Origin: Oceaniovalibus sp. ACAM 378
GTDB lineage: Bacteria; Pseudomonadota; Alphaproteobacteria; Rhodobacterales; Rhodobacteraceae
Length of the DNA stretch: 64,000 nt
Reading direction: 5' to 3'
Assembly: GCF_008085915.1 (NCBI RefSeq)
Contig: NZ_VSJK01000011.1
Span: forward strand, 122,816 to 186,815
Shown here: piece by piece, positions 25,576-35,201 of the stretch
Layout: every line of letters begins with the position of its first letter
How positions within the stretch are numbered: the first letter of the stretch is position 1
Notes under the pieces: generated by a model
Seen by the model: the letters and a program-made list of their open reading frames with translations, nothing else
Told to the model about the DNA's origin: nothing
The model's database searches: none
Made by a program: the position numbers and the translations under genes

Positions 25576-26613
25576 TCAGCCCCAGCAGAGTTCGAGCGCC
25601 TCCGTGCTGGTGATCGACTCGATACCCTCAACCGGATTGTCGGTCACCAGAGTGACACCGGTGTCGAAGAACTCGAGCCCTTCAGTCACCTCAGGCATGG
25701 TGCCATCCTTGGCGAACTGAGCCACGGCCTCGACGCCAAAGGCCGCCATGCGGAGCGGAAACTGCATCGAGGTTGCCCCGATCACCCCATCGGCGACGTT
25801 GCGCACACCCGGGCAGCCGCCATCGACCGATGTGATCAGGACGCTGCCGTCATCTTTGCCGGCTGCCTTCAACGCTTCCCATGCGCCTGCTGCGGTGGGT
25901 TCGTTGATGGTATATACAACATTCAGGTCGAAATCCTTCTGAAGCAGCGTTTCCATGCCTTCGCGTCCGCCGACTTCGGATCCTCCGGCCATGAAGTGAC
26001 CGACGATCCGTTCATCGGTTTCGTCGCCGCGGCGGTCAGGGTTCATGATGTCAATTCCGAAACCCTCCATGAAGCCCTGATCCCGCAACACATCGACAGT
26101 GGGTTGGCTTTCATGGGCGTCAAGGAACGCGATTTTTGCGTTGGCAGCACCGTCGCCCATCGTGGCTTTGGCCCAGGCTCCGATCAGGCGCCCGGCCTCG
26201 AAGTTGTCGGTCGCAAAGGTGGCGTCGGCAGCATTGAACGGGTCAAGCGGCGTGTCGAGCGCGATGACCAGGATACCCGCATCCCGTGCCTTCTGGATCG
26301 TGGGGACGATCGCCTTGGTATCGCTGGCCACCATCAGGATGCCCTTTGCACCCGCCGAAATGAGGTTTTCGACAGCCGTCACCTGAGTGTCATTGTCGCC
26401 GTCGTATTTGCCGGCAAAAGCCTGAAAATTGACGCCCAGTTCATCGGCCTTTTCGGCGGCACCTTCGCGCATCTTCACGAAAAACGGGTTGGTATCTGTC
26501 TTGGTGATCAGTCCGACCAGAACCGAGCCATCCTGTGCGCTGGCCGCGGTGCATCCGATTGCGATCGCCGCGACCGAAACACTGTGTCCCAGCCATCTCT
26601 TGATATGTGTCAT
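25576..26613 (-). CDS. Sugar ABC transporter substrate-binding protein (FrcB/RbsB-like)
   Basis: The 345-residue periplasmic protein has a Sec signal peptide ending in GCTAASA. The fold-defining segments [35 protein letters not shown] and [15 protein letters not shown] mark it as a ribose-type (cluster B) binding protein. GGGAGGAAAT precedes the ATG. It is first in an operon of binding protein, permease, ATPase, aldolase and PfkB kinase, opposite a ROK regulator. Fructose or an inositol-type cyclitol would fit the neighbours, but the ligand is not readable. Confidence 0.92.
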   Translation of the reverse strand: MTHIKRWLGHSVSVAAIAIGCTAASAQDGSVLVGLITKTDTNPFFVKMREGAAEKADELGVNFQAFAGKYDGDNDTQVTAVENLISAGAKGILMVASDTKAIVPTIQKARDAGILVIALDTPLDPFNAADATFATDNFEAGRLIGAWAKATMGDGAANAKIAFLDAHESQPTVDVLRDQGFMEGFGIDIMNPDRRGDETDERIVGHFMAGGSEVGGREGMETLLQKDFDLNVVYTINEPTAAGAWEALKAAGKDDGSVLITSVDGGCPGVRNVADGVIGATSMQFPLRMAAFGVEAVAQFAKDGTMPEVTEGLEFFDTGVTLVTDNPVEGIESITSTEALELCWG

Positions 26614-26763
26614 TTAATTTCCTCCCATGGATCGACTTTGCCTGCGTAAGCCGATTGCGCAACATCATCAGCGTTATGTCAATAAATTTCTGATTTCCCT
26701 TAACTTCTGCATAAACACATGCAAAAGGAGGAGGCAGCGTCACATCGGATCAATCAAAGCTGC

Positions 26764-27894
26764 ATGACAAATACATTAAGAACCGAGATTTACCGCCTGA
26801 TCCGCAACGGCAACGGGCAAACAGCAGGGGCTATCGAGTCTCTGACCGAACGCTCACGCGTTACCGTCTCGCGGCGGTTGGCCGAGCTTTTGGAGCGCGA
26901 TCTGATCCGCCATTCGGATCGGGCGCCGTCATCGGGTGGGCGCCCGTCGCGCATTTATCGAATCAACCCGGATTGGCGAAACGTCATCGGAATTGATGTG
27001 GGCGAACGCAAAAGCCGGGTGACACTGTTCGATCTCGAATGCCGTATGCTTGATGAACGCATGCTTGAAACCGATCTGACCCGTCCGGCGGATGAAACGA
27101 TTGCCCAGCTTGTATTGGCGTGCCGCGCACTTGTCGAAAGCCCGCTGCGCACTGGCCCCGTCGTTTCGGTCGGCCTCGCGTTGCCCGCGCCGATTGACTA
27201 TGGAAAAGGGATGGTGGCGTCTCCCTCGATCCTCTTTGGTTGGGAAAAGATCGCGATCCGGGAGCGGCTTGAAAAACAACTCGGGCTGTCCGTCGCGCTG
27301 GACAACGATGTCAATCTTATGTGTCTGGCGGAACATCGGCTGTATTGGCCCGATTGCCAGGATCTGATTTTCGTCAAGGTCGGCACCGGCATTGGCTGCG
27401 GAATGATCATGCACGGTGAACTTCTGCGGGGGGCGGTCGGCATTTCAGGAGATATCGGCCATATTCAACATACCCCCGAGCCGTATCAACTGTGCCGCTG
27501 TGGCAAGACGGGGTGTGTCGAAGCCCACGCCGCAGGTTGGGCACTGGCGCGCAGTCTTTCGGCGGATGGCCATGACTGCATCGATGCCAGAGACGTCATG
27601 GCGCTGTACCGCGCGGGGCATCCTGAATGCCGAAAGCTGGTGAACGAAAGCAGCCGCGCTTTGGGCACGGTTTGCGCCGATCTGGTCGCGATCCTGAATC
27701 CCGCCATGCTGATCATAGGTGGCGTCCTTTCAGAGGCGGGAGAGGCGATGCTTGCCGGAATACGCGAGAGGATCTACCAGCGGTGCCTGCCGCTCGCGAC
27801 AAAGCGGTTGGATATCAAAAGCGCACGCGGCGGCGACAGACTGGGCGTGACCGGTGCCGCAATTCTGGCCATCGGACACATCACGCTGCCTTAA
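26764..27894 (+). CDS. ROK-family transcriptional regulator
   Basis: The 376-residue protein combines an N-terminal winged helix (RNGNGQTAGAIESLTERSR, VSRRLAELLERDL) with a ROK sugar-kinase-like domain. The ROK part has GIDVGERKSRVTLFD, VGTGIGCGMI and the zinc-binding CRCGKTGCVEAHAAG motif. It is divergent from the CUT2 transporter operon and is the likely local repressor responding to its sugar. Start is uncertain: ATG 26719 adds 15 residues and AAGGAGG lies inside that extension; 26764 gives the family-like N-terminus. Confidence 0.87.
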   Translation: MTNTLRTEIYRLIRNGNGQTAGAIESLTERSRVTVSRRLAELLERDLIRHSDRAPSSGGRPSRIYRINPDWRNVIGIDVGERKSRVTLFDLECRMLDERMLETDLTRPADETIAQLVLACRALVESPLRTGPVVSVGLALPAPIDYGKGMVASPSILFGWEKIAIRERLEKQLGLSVALDNDVNLMCLAEHRLYWPDCQDLIFVKVGTGIGCGMIMHGELLRGAVGISGDIGHIQHTPEPYQLCRCGKTGCVEAHAAGWALARSLSADGHDCIDARDVMALYRAGHPECRKLVNESSRALGTVCADLVAILNPAMLIIGGVLSEAGEAMLAGIRERIYQRCLPLATKRLDIKSARGGDRLGVTGAAILAIGHITLP

Positions 27895-28086
27895 CAAGAG
27901 CGGGAATCGTTAGCAAATGGTCGCGGCGGTCTTGGTTCCAGCGGAACTGCGGAAACGGAGACTGCCAGAAAAGGGATGCGCCGCTGGCCCCCGCAGCCCG
28001 TCCCCCATCGTCACGTCAGCCCCGTTCGCCCTCAGCCGATAGGCTGATATTTGCGTCCATCGCACCGGCGCCGGGGATAACAACCT

Positions 28087-29190
28087 TTATGGTCGTGTCT
28101 GGAAAACGTCAGGTGAAAGGTCTGCGACGGTTGAACAGCCCAGATGGCCGAGAGTGGTCCAGAATTCGTCTTGCAGCAGATCAAGAACGCGTTCCACACC
28201 TGCCTGACCATCCGCCGCAAGGCCCAGGGCACAGGCCCGGCCAAGCGCCACCGCATCGGCCCCCAGTGCCAGCGCCGTCGCAATATCGCTGCCCCGGCGA
28301 ATTCCGCTGTCAAAGATGATCGGCACATCGCGGCCGGCCTCGTCGCGCACGTCGGCCAGCGTGGTGATAGCGGCTGGTTCGCGGTCGATTGTACGCCCGC
28401 CATAGTTCGAAACATAAAGACCCATCGCACCCGCCTTCAGCGCGGCGCGTGCCCCACTGCGACTGGTCACCCCTTTGACGATACAGGGCAGCGGGCTTTC
28501 TCGGATAACCCTTGCGGCCGTCGCCCAATCCCATCTGGGTTTGGTGAAATCCAGAAGCTCGCGCATCATCGCCTGATCCGATTTTCCGGGGCCGAAATTC
28601 GACGGCTTGCCGGCACCGGGCATGGAAAAGCGATCCTCCATCATCCGTTCACGCCACTGTCGGATAGGAGAGTATGTGGCACAGATGTATTCATACCCCG
28701 CGTCCTTGGCGCGGTGGATCATGTCGATCACATGGTTCTCTTCGCCGCAGAATGTCATCTGGAAGATCACCGCCGCCTCCGAAGCAGCGCGCACATCTTC
28801 CAGCGAATGACCGGCGGCCACGGGAACCATCTGGCGAATACCCCCCGCCTGTGCGGCGCGGCCAACGGCCAACATCCCGTCGGGATGAAACAGGGTCTCA
28901 CCGCCGCCGAAAGGTGCCGTGAATGCGGGGAAGGAAAGGTCGTACCCCAAAACCGTTGTTTTTGTATCAGGGTTCGAGATTCCGGCGAAAAGCGGCGCCT
29001 CAAAAAGGTAGTCGTCAAATTTGGCGATATTGGCGCGTGCGGTGACCTCGTCGCCCGTGCCGCAATGCATGTAGTTCCAGACGCCTGCCGAAAGGTTCTG
29101 CTTTGCCGCGGCATGAATACCGCGAAGCGACGCGAATTTTTCGTGCGTTGCATATCGGTCGTCGCGGCGAACTTCTTCGGTGTCGGTCAT
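28087..29190 (-). CDS. FMN-dependent alpha-hydroxy-acid dehydrogenase family protein with His-to-Tyr change
   Basis: The 367-residue TIM-barrel protein belongs to the lactate/glycolate oxidase family, FMN enzymes that oxidise 2-hydroxy acids to 2-oxo acids. Recognisable parts are APFGGGETLFHPDG, CIVKGVTS and IIFDSGIRRGSDIATALALGADAVALGRA, split along residues 295-330. The family hallmark SNHGGR is here SNYGGR: the codon TAT (28401-28403, minus strand) replaces the catalytic His by Tyr. The enzyme may act on another substrate, by another mechanism, or be inactive. It is last in the FAD oxidase/RidA operon. Start 29190 was taken; a GTG at 29232 is possible. Confidence 0.88.
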   Translation of the reverse strand: MTDTEEVRRDDRYATHEKFASLRGIHAAAKQNLSAGVWNYMHCGTGDEVTARANIAKFDDYLFEAPLFAGISNPDTKTTVLGYDLSFPAFTAPFGGGETLFHPDGMLAVGRAAQAGGIRQMVPVAAGHSLEDVRAASEAAVIFQMTFCGEENHVIDMIHRAKDAGYEYICATYSPIRQWRERMMEDRFSMPGAGKPSNFGPGKSDQAMMRELLDFTKPRWDWATAARVIRESPLPCIVKGVTSRSGARAALKAGAMGLYVSNYGGRTIDREPAAITTLADVRDEAGRDVPIIFDSGIRRGSDIATALALGADAVALGRACALGLAADGQAGVERVLDLLQDEFWTTLGHLGCSTVADLSPDVFQTRP

Positions 29191-29264
29191 GGAAAGCTCT
29201 CGGATATCAGGCAGGTGCGGCGCATCCGACACTCAGCCGGGCGCGCCATTTTCAAAGGTACAGA

Positions 29265-29615
29265 TCAATCAACCGCAGCGGTGACGACAATCTCGATCAA
29301 TCGACGTGGATCGCCAAGGTCAGCGCCGCCGATGGTTGCGCGGGACGGCATGTGTTGTTCCTCGAGCCACTCGACCCAGACGGAATTCATGTCGGACTTG
29401 CCAGACATATCCGAAAGGTAAATCCGGGCGTGCAGGATGCGGGTCTTGTCGCTGCCGACTTCGGCCAGCAATTTATCGAGCTTGTCGCAAATCTGGCGGG
29501 TCTGGCCCGCCATATCCTGATCAATGTCACTTGCCGCGTGGCCAGCGGCATACAGCACGCCGTTATGTGTGACGCCCGCGTGCAATGTCGGTCGTTGGGT
29601 ATAGCGTTTGATCAT
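29265..29615 (-). CDS. RidA family enamine/imine deaminase
   Basis: The 116-residue protein belongs to the RidA/YjgF family, which hydrolyses reactive enamine or imine intermediates to 2-oxo acids plus ammonia. Family features include LYAAGHAA and ILHARIYLSDM, with late residues VVTAAV. The invariant Arg expected near position 105 of RidA is not in its usual RVAVEA context, so it may belong to an Rid1-7 subgroup. It lies directly downstream of an FAD amine oxidase whose imine products it could hydrolyse. AAGGAA precedes ATG 29615. Confidence 0.87.
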   Translation of the reverse strand: MIKRYTQRPTLHAGVTHNGVLYAAGHAASDIDQDMAGQTRQICDKLDKLLAEVGSDKTRILHARIYLSDMSGKSDMNSVWVEWLEEQHMPSRATIGGADLGDPRRLIEIVVTAAVD

Positions 29616-29649
29616 GTCATTTTCCTTGACGTTTGTGAGGCCACACAGC

Positions 29650-30753
29650 TCAGGCTGTTGGCAGATAGGCATCGAGCGGGACTTCCGCCGATTTACCCGT
29701 TGCGATACGGGCAAGCTGGCGCCCTGCAAACGGTCCGATGGTCAGTCCTGCGGCGCCCAGACCGTTGCCGATGATCAGCCCGTCAATATTCGGTGCCGCG
29801 CCGAGGATCGGATTGAAACCGGGTGGCGCCGGGCGAAAGCCGATGCGCGTTTCAAGGATCGACGCATCCGCCAACCCCGGCGCGTGATGCAGGGCGGCCG
29901 TCAGGACTTCGTGCTGCCCTTCGGTTGTCACGCGATAGTCGAACCCCTTGTCATTCTCACGGGTCGCGCCAACCACCACACGGCTGTCGTCGAAAGCCAC
30001 CAGATAGTGACTGGCCATGGGCAGAAGCACGGACCACCGCGAGGTATCCACACCCTGCAATCCAAAATGCAGAATCTGGCCCCGTTGGGGTTTGACCGGG
30101 TGATCCAAACCCAATGGGCGCAGAATTTGCGAGGCCCAGGCACCCGCAGTCACGATGACCTGATCTGACGCAATCTCTTGGCCGCGCCCGTCATATGCCT
30201 TGACCCGTTTCCCCTCCAGTTGGAGCGTGACAAGATCGTTGTAGAATTTTGCACCCAGCGCGACAGCAGCGCGAACCATGGCCGGAGCAAGCTCGCGGGC
30301 GTTTACCCGCGCGGCTCCCGGGACATAGAACGCCTTGTATTTCTTGTTGATGGGAGGGAAATATTCCTGCGCTTTTGCCTCAGAAATCTCTTCCATCCCG
30401 CCGGATTCCGGCGCATCGGTGGTACGTCTTGCCAGACGCTCGCCCGCACCGGCAAATTCTGCCGGATCATCCGCGACAACCACTGCGCCCACCTTGCGGT
30501 ATCCGACATAGGTTTCACCCCGGTCGGAAAGGTCGGCGATAAGCTGTTCATAGTATTTCGCACCGGCGGCATACATCTGATACCATTCCGGCTCCTCGAC
30601 CTTGGTGGCCCAGGGACAGACGATGCCGGCGCCGGCCAAAGTGGCCTTGCCCTGATGTTCCTGATCCACGATCGTGACATCATGGCCGTCCATTGCCAGA
30701 TGATAGGCGGTGCTGGCGCCGAGAATCCCGGCGCCAATTACAGTTACCTTCAT
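29650..30753 (-). CDS. FAD-dependent amino acid oxidase/dehydrogenase (DAO family)
   Basis: The 367-residue flavoprotein has an N-terminal Rossmann motif VIGAGILGASTAYHLA and a C-terminal FAD motif GNGLGAAGLTIGPFAG, as in DadA, sarcosine oxidase and opine oxidase subunits. It should oxidise a C-N bond of an amine or D-amino acid to an imine. It has no predicted export signal. The gene overlaps the solute-binding-protein gene by 4 bases and is followed by RidA, so its substrate is probably what that protein binds. Confidence 0.9.
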   Translation of the reverse strand: MKVTVIGAGILGASTAYHLAMDGHDVTIVDQEHQGKATLAGAGIVCPWATKVEEPEWYQMYAAGAKYYEQLIADLSDRGETYVGYRKVGAVVVADDPAEFAGAGERLARRTTDAPESGGMEEISEAKAQEYFPPINKKYKAFYVPGAARVNARELAPAMVRAAVALGAKFYNDLVTLQLEGKRVKAYDGRGQEIASDQVIVTAGAWASQILRPLGLDHPVKPQRGQILHFGLQGVDTSRWSVLLPMASHYLVAFDDSRVVVGATRENDKGFDYRVTTEGQHEVLTAALHHAPGLADASILETRIGFRPAPPGFNPILGAAPNIDGLIIGNGLGAAGLTIGPFAGRQLARIATGKSAEVPLDAYLPTA

Positions 30754-32357
30754 TCCACTGTCACCCCCGACAGCCGGGAAGAACCAAAGATCGCAGGCAC
30801 ATAGCCTTGCACCTTCTTGTTCACAATAGTGATTGTATCCGCGCCGCCCAGCACGATGACCGGTGCTTCGTCATGCACGATTTGCTGTGCTTCGTGGTAC
30901 AGGGCTATGCGCTCGGCCTGATCCGTGATCGACCCGGCCTCATTCATCAGGGCATTGAATTCATCATTGCACCATGCGCCGATATTCGACGGCGCCGGAG
31001 TGCCCTCGGCGTTGCAGGACAGATAGTTGTTCGGGATCTGGCTGGGGTCCGGGAAATCATAGATGCCGCCGAACATGCCGACCTGCGCTTCGCCGGCCCG
31101 TGCGCGCTCGATATACTCACCCCATTCATATGAAATGATTTCCGCATTGACGCCGATCGCCGCCCAATCTGCCTGAATGATCTCGGCTGCGCGACGTCCA
31201 TGGGGCATATATGGCCGAGAGACCGGGATTGCCCAGACCTGTGTTTCGAACCCGTCGGCAAAACCCGCTTCGGCCAACAGCTTTTTCGCCGCCTCGGGGT
31301 CATAGCCCCATGGCGCGATGTCCGCCGCGTGGCCCCATAGTGCCGGCGGCACCACAGCCCCGGTGGCTTGGCCCATACCGTTGTAAACGACCTCGACCAG
31401 GTTATCCATGTCGACGGCCTGTGCCAGCGCCTGTCTTACCCGCTGATCCTTGAACTTCTCGTCACGAAAATTGAAATGCAGCATTCCCGTTGAAGCCACC
31501 GGTGTTTGCACCGCATCGACATTGGCTGCTGCCTCGATCGTCGCCTTGTCTGCCAGATTCGGATAAAGCCCGATCATGCATTCTTCGGCCAGCGCACGCT
31601 GCAGCCGCACAGACGCGTCAGTGGAAATTGCCATGACGACACCATCAACCATCGGCGTTCTGTCGGGATCACCGATTTTCGCGCCCCAAGTATCTGCAAA
31701 GGGCAACAGCCTGACAACGGCATCGGTTTGATAGGCCTGAAACTCGAAAGGGCCGGTTCCGATCGGAATCAGGTCAAACTCTTCCGCGGTGCCGGCTTTC
31801 ATCATCGTGTCGGCATATTCAGCCGAAGTAATTCCGATGGAACCATGGGCCATCGTACCAAGAAAGGCGGCCAATGGTCGGTTGAGCTTGAAAGCGACAG
31901 TGTGATCGTCGACCTTCTCAACCTTTTCCAGGTTGTCTGCCAGCTTGGCGAAAAATGTCGGATAGTTGCCCCCCGACACGGTTGCATAAGGGTGGTCGGT
32001 GTTCATCATCCGCTCAAACGTGAAAACGACATCATCGGCGTTCAGTGCACGGCTGGGCGTGAATTTGTCGTTCGACTGCCAGGCGACATCACGGCGCAGC
32101 GTGAACGTATAGGTCATGCCGTCGTCAGATACCGCCCAACTTTCAGCAAGGGCCGGTTCAATCTCCGAGCCGCCACGTTCCACAGACACAAGGCCATCAT
32201 AAATCTGCTCCAGCACATAGGATGTTGTGCCGTTGCTGGTCAGTTCCGGGTTAAAAATTTCCGGTGAACCTTCGATACAAACAGTCAACACGCCTGCATG
32301 TACAGCAGGCGCTGTCGTCAGGGCGACAATGGCGCAGAGACACTTGAACTTAGTCAT
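30750..32357 (-). CDS. Peptide/opine-type ABC substrate-binding protein (family 5), no permease nearby
   Basis: The 535-residue periplasmic protein is of the DppA/OppA class (SBP family 5). It has a Sec signal peptide ending in APAVHAG, then the class motifs FNPELTSNGTTSYVLEQIYDGLV (residues 35-57) and LAESWAVSDDGMTYTFTLR, and near the C-terminus YHEAQQIVHDEAPVIVL. It is first in the operon with the FAD oxidase, RidA and the FMN enzyme. No permease or ATPase is present here, so it must share a transporter encoded elsewhere. The ligand is likely a peptide, opine or modified amino acid. Confidence 0.9.
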   Translation of the reverse strand: MTKFKCLCAIVALTTAPAVHAGVLTVCIEGSPEIFNPELTSNGTTSYVLEQIYDGLVSVERGGSEIEPALAESWAVSDDGMTYTFTLRRDVAWQSNDKFTPSRALNADDVVFTFERMMNTDHPYATVSGGNYPTFFAKLADNLEKVEKVDDHTVAFKLNRPLAAFLGTMAHGSIGITSAEYADTMMKAGTAEEFDLIPIGTGPFEFQAYQTDAVVRLLPFADTWGAKIGDPDRTPMVDGVVMAISTDASVRLQRALAEECMIGLYPNLADKATIEAAANVDAVQTPVASTGMLHFNFRDEKFKDQRVRQALAQAVDMDNLVEVVYNGMGQATGAVVPPALWGHAADIAPWGYDPEAAKKLLAEAGFADGFETQVWAIPVSRPYMPHGRRAAEIIQADWAAIGVNAEIISYEWGEYIERARAGEAQVGMFGGIYDFPDPSQIPNNYLSCNAEGTPAPSNIGAWCNDEFNALMNEAGSITDQAERIALYHEAQQIVHDEAPVIVLGGADTITIVNKKVQGYVPAIFGSSRLSGVTVE

Positions 32358-32505
32358 TTGATGCCTTCCTGTCTTACATTTTTCGCGGGTACCCCGCTTT
32401 GGCTATGGGCCTATACCAGTCGCTGAAATCCATGATTGTCAAATTAGTTTTTATCCGGTCATTATAACCAAAGATCATATAGTCACTTGTACGGAAACAC
32501 CCGCA

Positions 32506-33414
32506 ATGAACATAAGACAGCTTGAGGCCTTTCATGCCGTGATGGAGACCGGCTCGGTTACAAGAGCGGGGGAACGGCTGGGCATTTCACAGCCCGCCGT
32601 CAGCAAGCTTTTGAAGGCGTTCACGGAACATTGTGGTTTCAAGCTGTTCACCCGCAGCGGCGGACGGTTGGTGCCAACGTCGGACGGGCGACTTCTTGCC
32701 TCCGAAGTGGGGCGCCTGTTCGTCGGCACGGAACGGATTCAACGCCTTGCGCAGGCAGTTCGCGACCGCGAATGGGGCGAGGTGTCAATCGCTGCCCCGC
32801 CTGCGTTGTCCGCACGGTTTCTCGCCCATGCTCTGGGGCCCCTGATCGCTCGCCAGAAAAAGATGCATGTCGCAATCACCAGTCGATCCAGCCCACGGGT
32901 CGCCGAACTGGTTGCAGGTCAGCAAATCGACATCGGGCTGTCGGTGCAGCCATTCGACCACGCAAATGTCAGATCCGAGATGCTGGTGCGGTTTGCGATG
33001 GTCTGCGCGCTTCCTGCAAATCATCGTCTGGCAGGGAGAGACAGTATTCGGATTGAGGATTTGCGGAATGAACCCTTCATCAGCCTTGCACGGGACGATT
33101 GCTCGATCATGACAATCGACAGGGCATTCCAGCTGCGCGGTGTGCAGAAGCGCGCGAATGTCGAGGTGCCGATGTCGGAAACCGCCTGCGATTTTGTGGC
33201 CGGTGGGGCAGGGGTATCAATCGTGCCGTCTTTTGTCGGGCTTGGCTATACTGAGGAAACGCTGGTCAAACGCCCGCTGATCCCACTGACAACCATGAAC
33301 ATCTGGTTGTTGACGCCAGCCTCGCGCCCGCCCTCGCTGGCGACCGAGCGCGTGATGGAAATGTTGCGCGAGCAGCTGCAACCCTTCAACATTGACCAAC
33401 CAAGCGGTGGTTGA
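32506..33414 (+). CDS. LysR-family transcriptional regulator
   Basis: The 302-residue regulator has an N-terminal winged helix (MNIRQLEAFHAVMETGSVTR, ISQPAVSKLL) and a co-inducer-binding domain. It is similar in style to OccR/NocR-type regulators of opine and arginine-related catabolism. It is divergent from the binding protein/FAD oxidase operon with 148 bases between, the usual arrangement for a LysR activator and its target. The AT-rich spacer around 32430-32490 is a likely binding region. Confidence 0.92.
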   Translation: MNIRQLEAFHAVMETGSVTRAGERLGISQPAVSKLLKAFTEHCGFKLFTRSGGRLVPTSDGRLLASEVGRLFVGTERIQRLAQAVRDREWGEVSIAAPPALSARFLAHALGPLIARQKKMHVAITSRSSPRVAELVAGQQIDIGLSVQPFDHANVRSEMLVRFAMVCALPANHRLAGRDSIRIEDLRNEPFISLARDDCSIMTIDRAFQLRGVQKRANVEVPMSETACDFVAGGAGVSIVPSFVGLGYTEETLVKRPLIPLTTMNIWLLTPASRPPSLATERVMEMLREQLQPFNIDQPSGG

Positions 33415-33742
33415 CAGTTTCGCTCATCGATCCGGTTCATCGCGCTTGACCGCTCAGCCGGCCATAGAAGTTGCGTACGAAATGCAGCTGCTATGGCCCG
33501 GATTTTTCGACCATTCTGCGCAGATATCCGCTGGGACGATCAAGGTGGCGACGGTGAAACGATACCATTGCGACAGCCACGACCCACTGCACACGCATCT
33601 CGCGGGCTTCATAGCAGCCTGAAATGTCGCGCTCAGGCCCAAGACCCTTTGCGGTCCAACGCCCTACGGGCACATCTGGAAAATCTGGATATCAGAACCA
33701 GATGCCGGGACTGATCACCTAGCGATAATGACGCGGGGCGGT
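33415..33742. other. Intergenic region without recognisable gene
   Basis: Between the convergent LysR and GAF-kinase genes there are 328 bases. Short open frames on both strands show no family features. No clear terminator with a T-run was found. I see nothing else in it. Confidence 0.4.
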
Positions 33743-34954
33743 CTATTTTTCTGCAGACCTGCTGGGTGGGTTCGGCATCCTGAAGGTAAAGGCGGTCTCG
33801 AGATCATTTGAGGCCACCGTCAGCGTCCCGTCATGTCCCTTCGCGATCTCCATCGCGATGAACAGCCCAAGCCCGAGGCCCTCGCGGCTGGGACGGTTGT
33901 TGGTGCGTTCAAATGGCATGAACAGCGTCGGCAGGAGGTCGTCGGGTATCCGCTCTCCGCTGTTGGTCACAGACAGGATGAAATCGCCACCGCTCAAACG
34001 GGCTTCGACCTCAATTGGTTTGCCTGAGTCACCATGGGTGACAGCATTTCCCAGCAGGTTGGAGAATAGCTGCGATATACGTGCGAGATCGCAACGCACC
34101 GGGGTTGGCAAATCAAGGGTCATCTTAATCGGTTGGTCCGGCGTGACAGTCTGAAGCTCGGAAGCAATCTGCGACAGGGATGCACCCAAATCATCGGTAT
34201 CTCTCCGCTCGATGACAATTCCACCACCGCTGCGTTTGCGCGCCTGATCGAGCAGGTTCTCGATCAAAAGCCCCATGCGGTTGACGGAGGCGCGCATGAG
34301 ACCAACAAGCTCGACCGTCTTGGCGTCGACCTTCTGACGCTCAATCAATCGAAGTCCTGACAACAGCGCGCTGACAGGATTGCGCAGGTCATGGGCGAGG
34401 ATCGCGATAAACTGTTCCTGAACCTCGGCAAGGTCACGCTCGTGCGAAAGTGCGCCCTGGCTTTCGGTGAGGACCTCGTCGGCGTCCAGGATCTCTCCGA
34501 TCATCCTGGCAAACAGACGGAACATGTCCAGCATCCGCTCATCGCTCAGCTTGTGAGGTTGCGGATCAATTGCGCACAGAGTGCCGAAGAACGACCCGTC
34601 CGCGCGCCTTATCGGAACAGAAATATAGCCGCGAAATCCATAGCGGGCTGGGCAGGGGTGATTGACATAGCTCTGATCGCTGTTCACATCATCGATCACG
34701 ATCTCCCGGTCAGTTTGCCTTACCTCGTGACACAGGGTGCTTTCGACTTCGAGCTCGTCGCCCGGCGTCAGCCCGAACGCAATGTTATCGACGGCGCTGC
34801 AGGTGACCCAGCGGGACTCTGTAACCCGTGCCACCGCTGCAAAGCCCATCCCGGTCGCCAGGACGATCGTCTCGAGAAGTGTCGGGATGACCGCGCTTCG
34901 CCTGATTGCGTCGATGTCAATCTGGAAGTCGTGGGTCGGGGAGGCGGTGTTCAT
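33743..34954 (-). CDS. Sensor histidine kinase with GAF domain
   Basis: The 403-residue cytoplasmic kinase has a GAF domain at about residues 25-165 (FGTLCAIDPQP), a HisKA domain with phospho-accepting His in FIAILAHDLRNPVSALL, and an HATPase domain with N-box FSNLLGNAVTHG, VTNSGERIP and GLGLGLFIAMEIAKGHDG. It has no membrane segment, so it senses an intracellular or diffusible signal. It is divergent from the HWE kinase gene 247 bases away. A partner regulator is not adjacent in the same direction. Confidence 0.92.
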   Translation of the reverse strand: MNTASPTHDFQIDIDAIRRSAVIPTLLETIVLATGMGFAAVARVTESRWVTCSAVDNIAFGLTPGDELEVESTLCHEVRQTDREIVIDDVNSDQSYVNHPCPARYGFRGYISVPIRRADGSFFGTLCAIDPQPHKLSDERMLDMFRLFARMIGEILDADEVLTESQGALSHERDLAEVQEQFIAILAHDLRNPVSALLSGLRLIERQKVDAKTVELVGLMRASVNRMGLLIENLLDQARKRSGGGIVIERRDTDDLGASLSQIASELQTVTPDQPIKMTLDLPTPVRCDLARISQLFSNLLGNAVTHGDSGKPIEVEARLSGGDFILSVTNSGERIPDDLLPTLFMPFERTNNRPSREGLGLGLFIAMEIAKGHDGTLTVASNDLETAFTFRMPNPPSRSAEK

Positions 34955-35201
34955 TTCAGAGTATCTCGTGAGGTAGATCTTTTTAAGGTTCGTTCCAGAA
35001 CCTATCCCTCATTTTTTCCCCAGTGTCATCCCGACTTCGGCCGGAGCACGGTATCGCTTCGTTCCAATCTCAGCCGAAATCATGTGGCAGTATCGGTCTC
35101 CGGACCGGAAGCGCACAGTTGGAGGTTCTGATTTAAGGCTTTAACTCTTCCTGATATTATGTCCGATGATGTCGTAGGACTCGTGTCAAGGAGAGCTTTT
35201 C

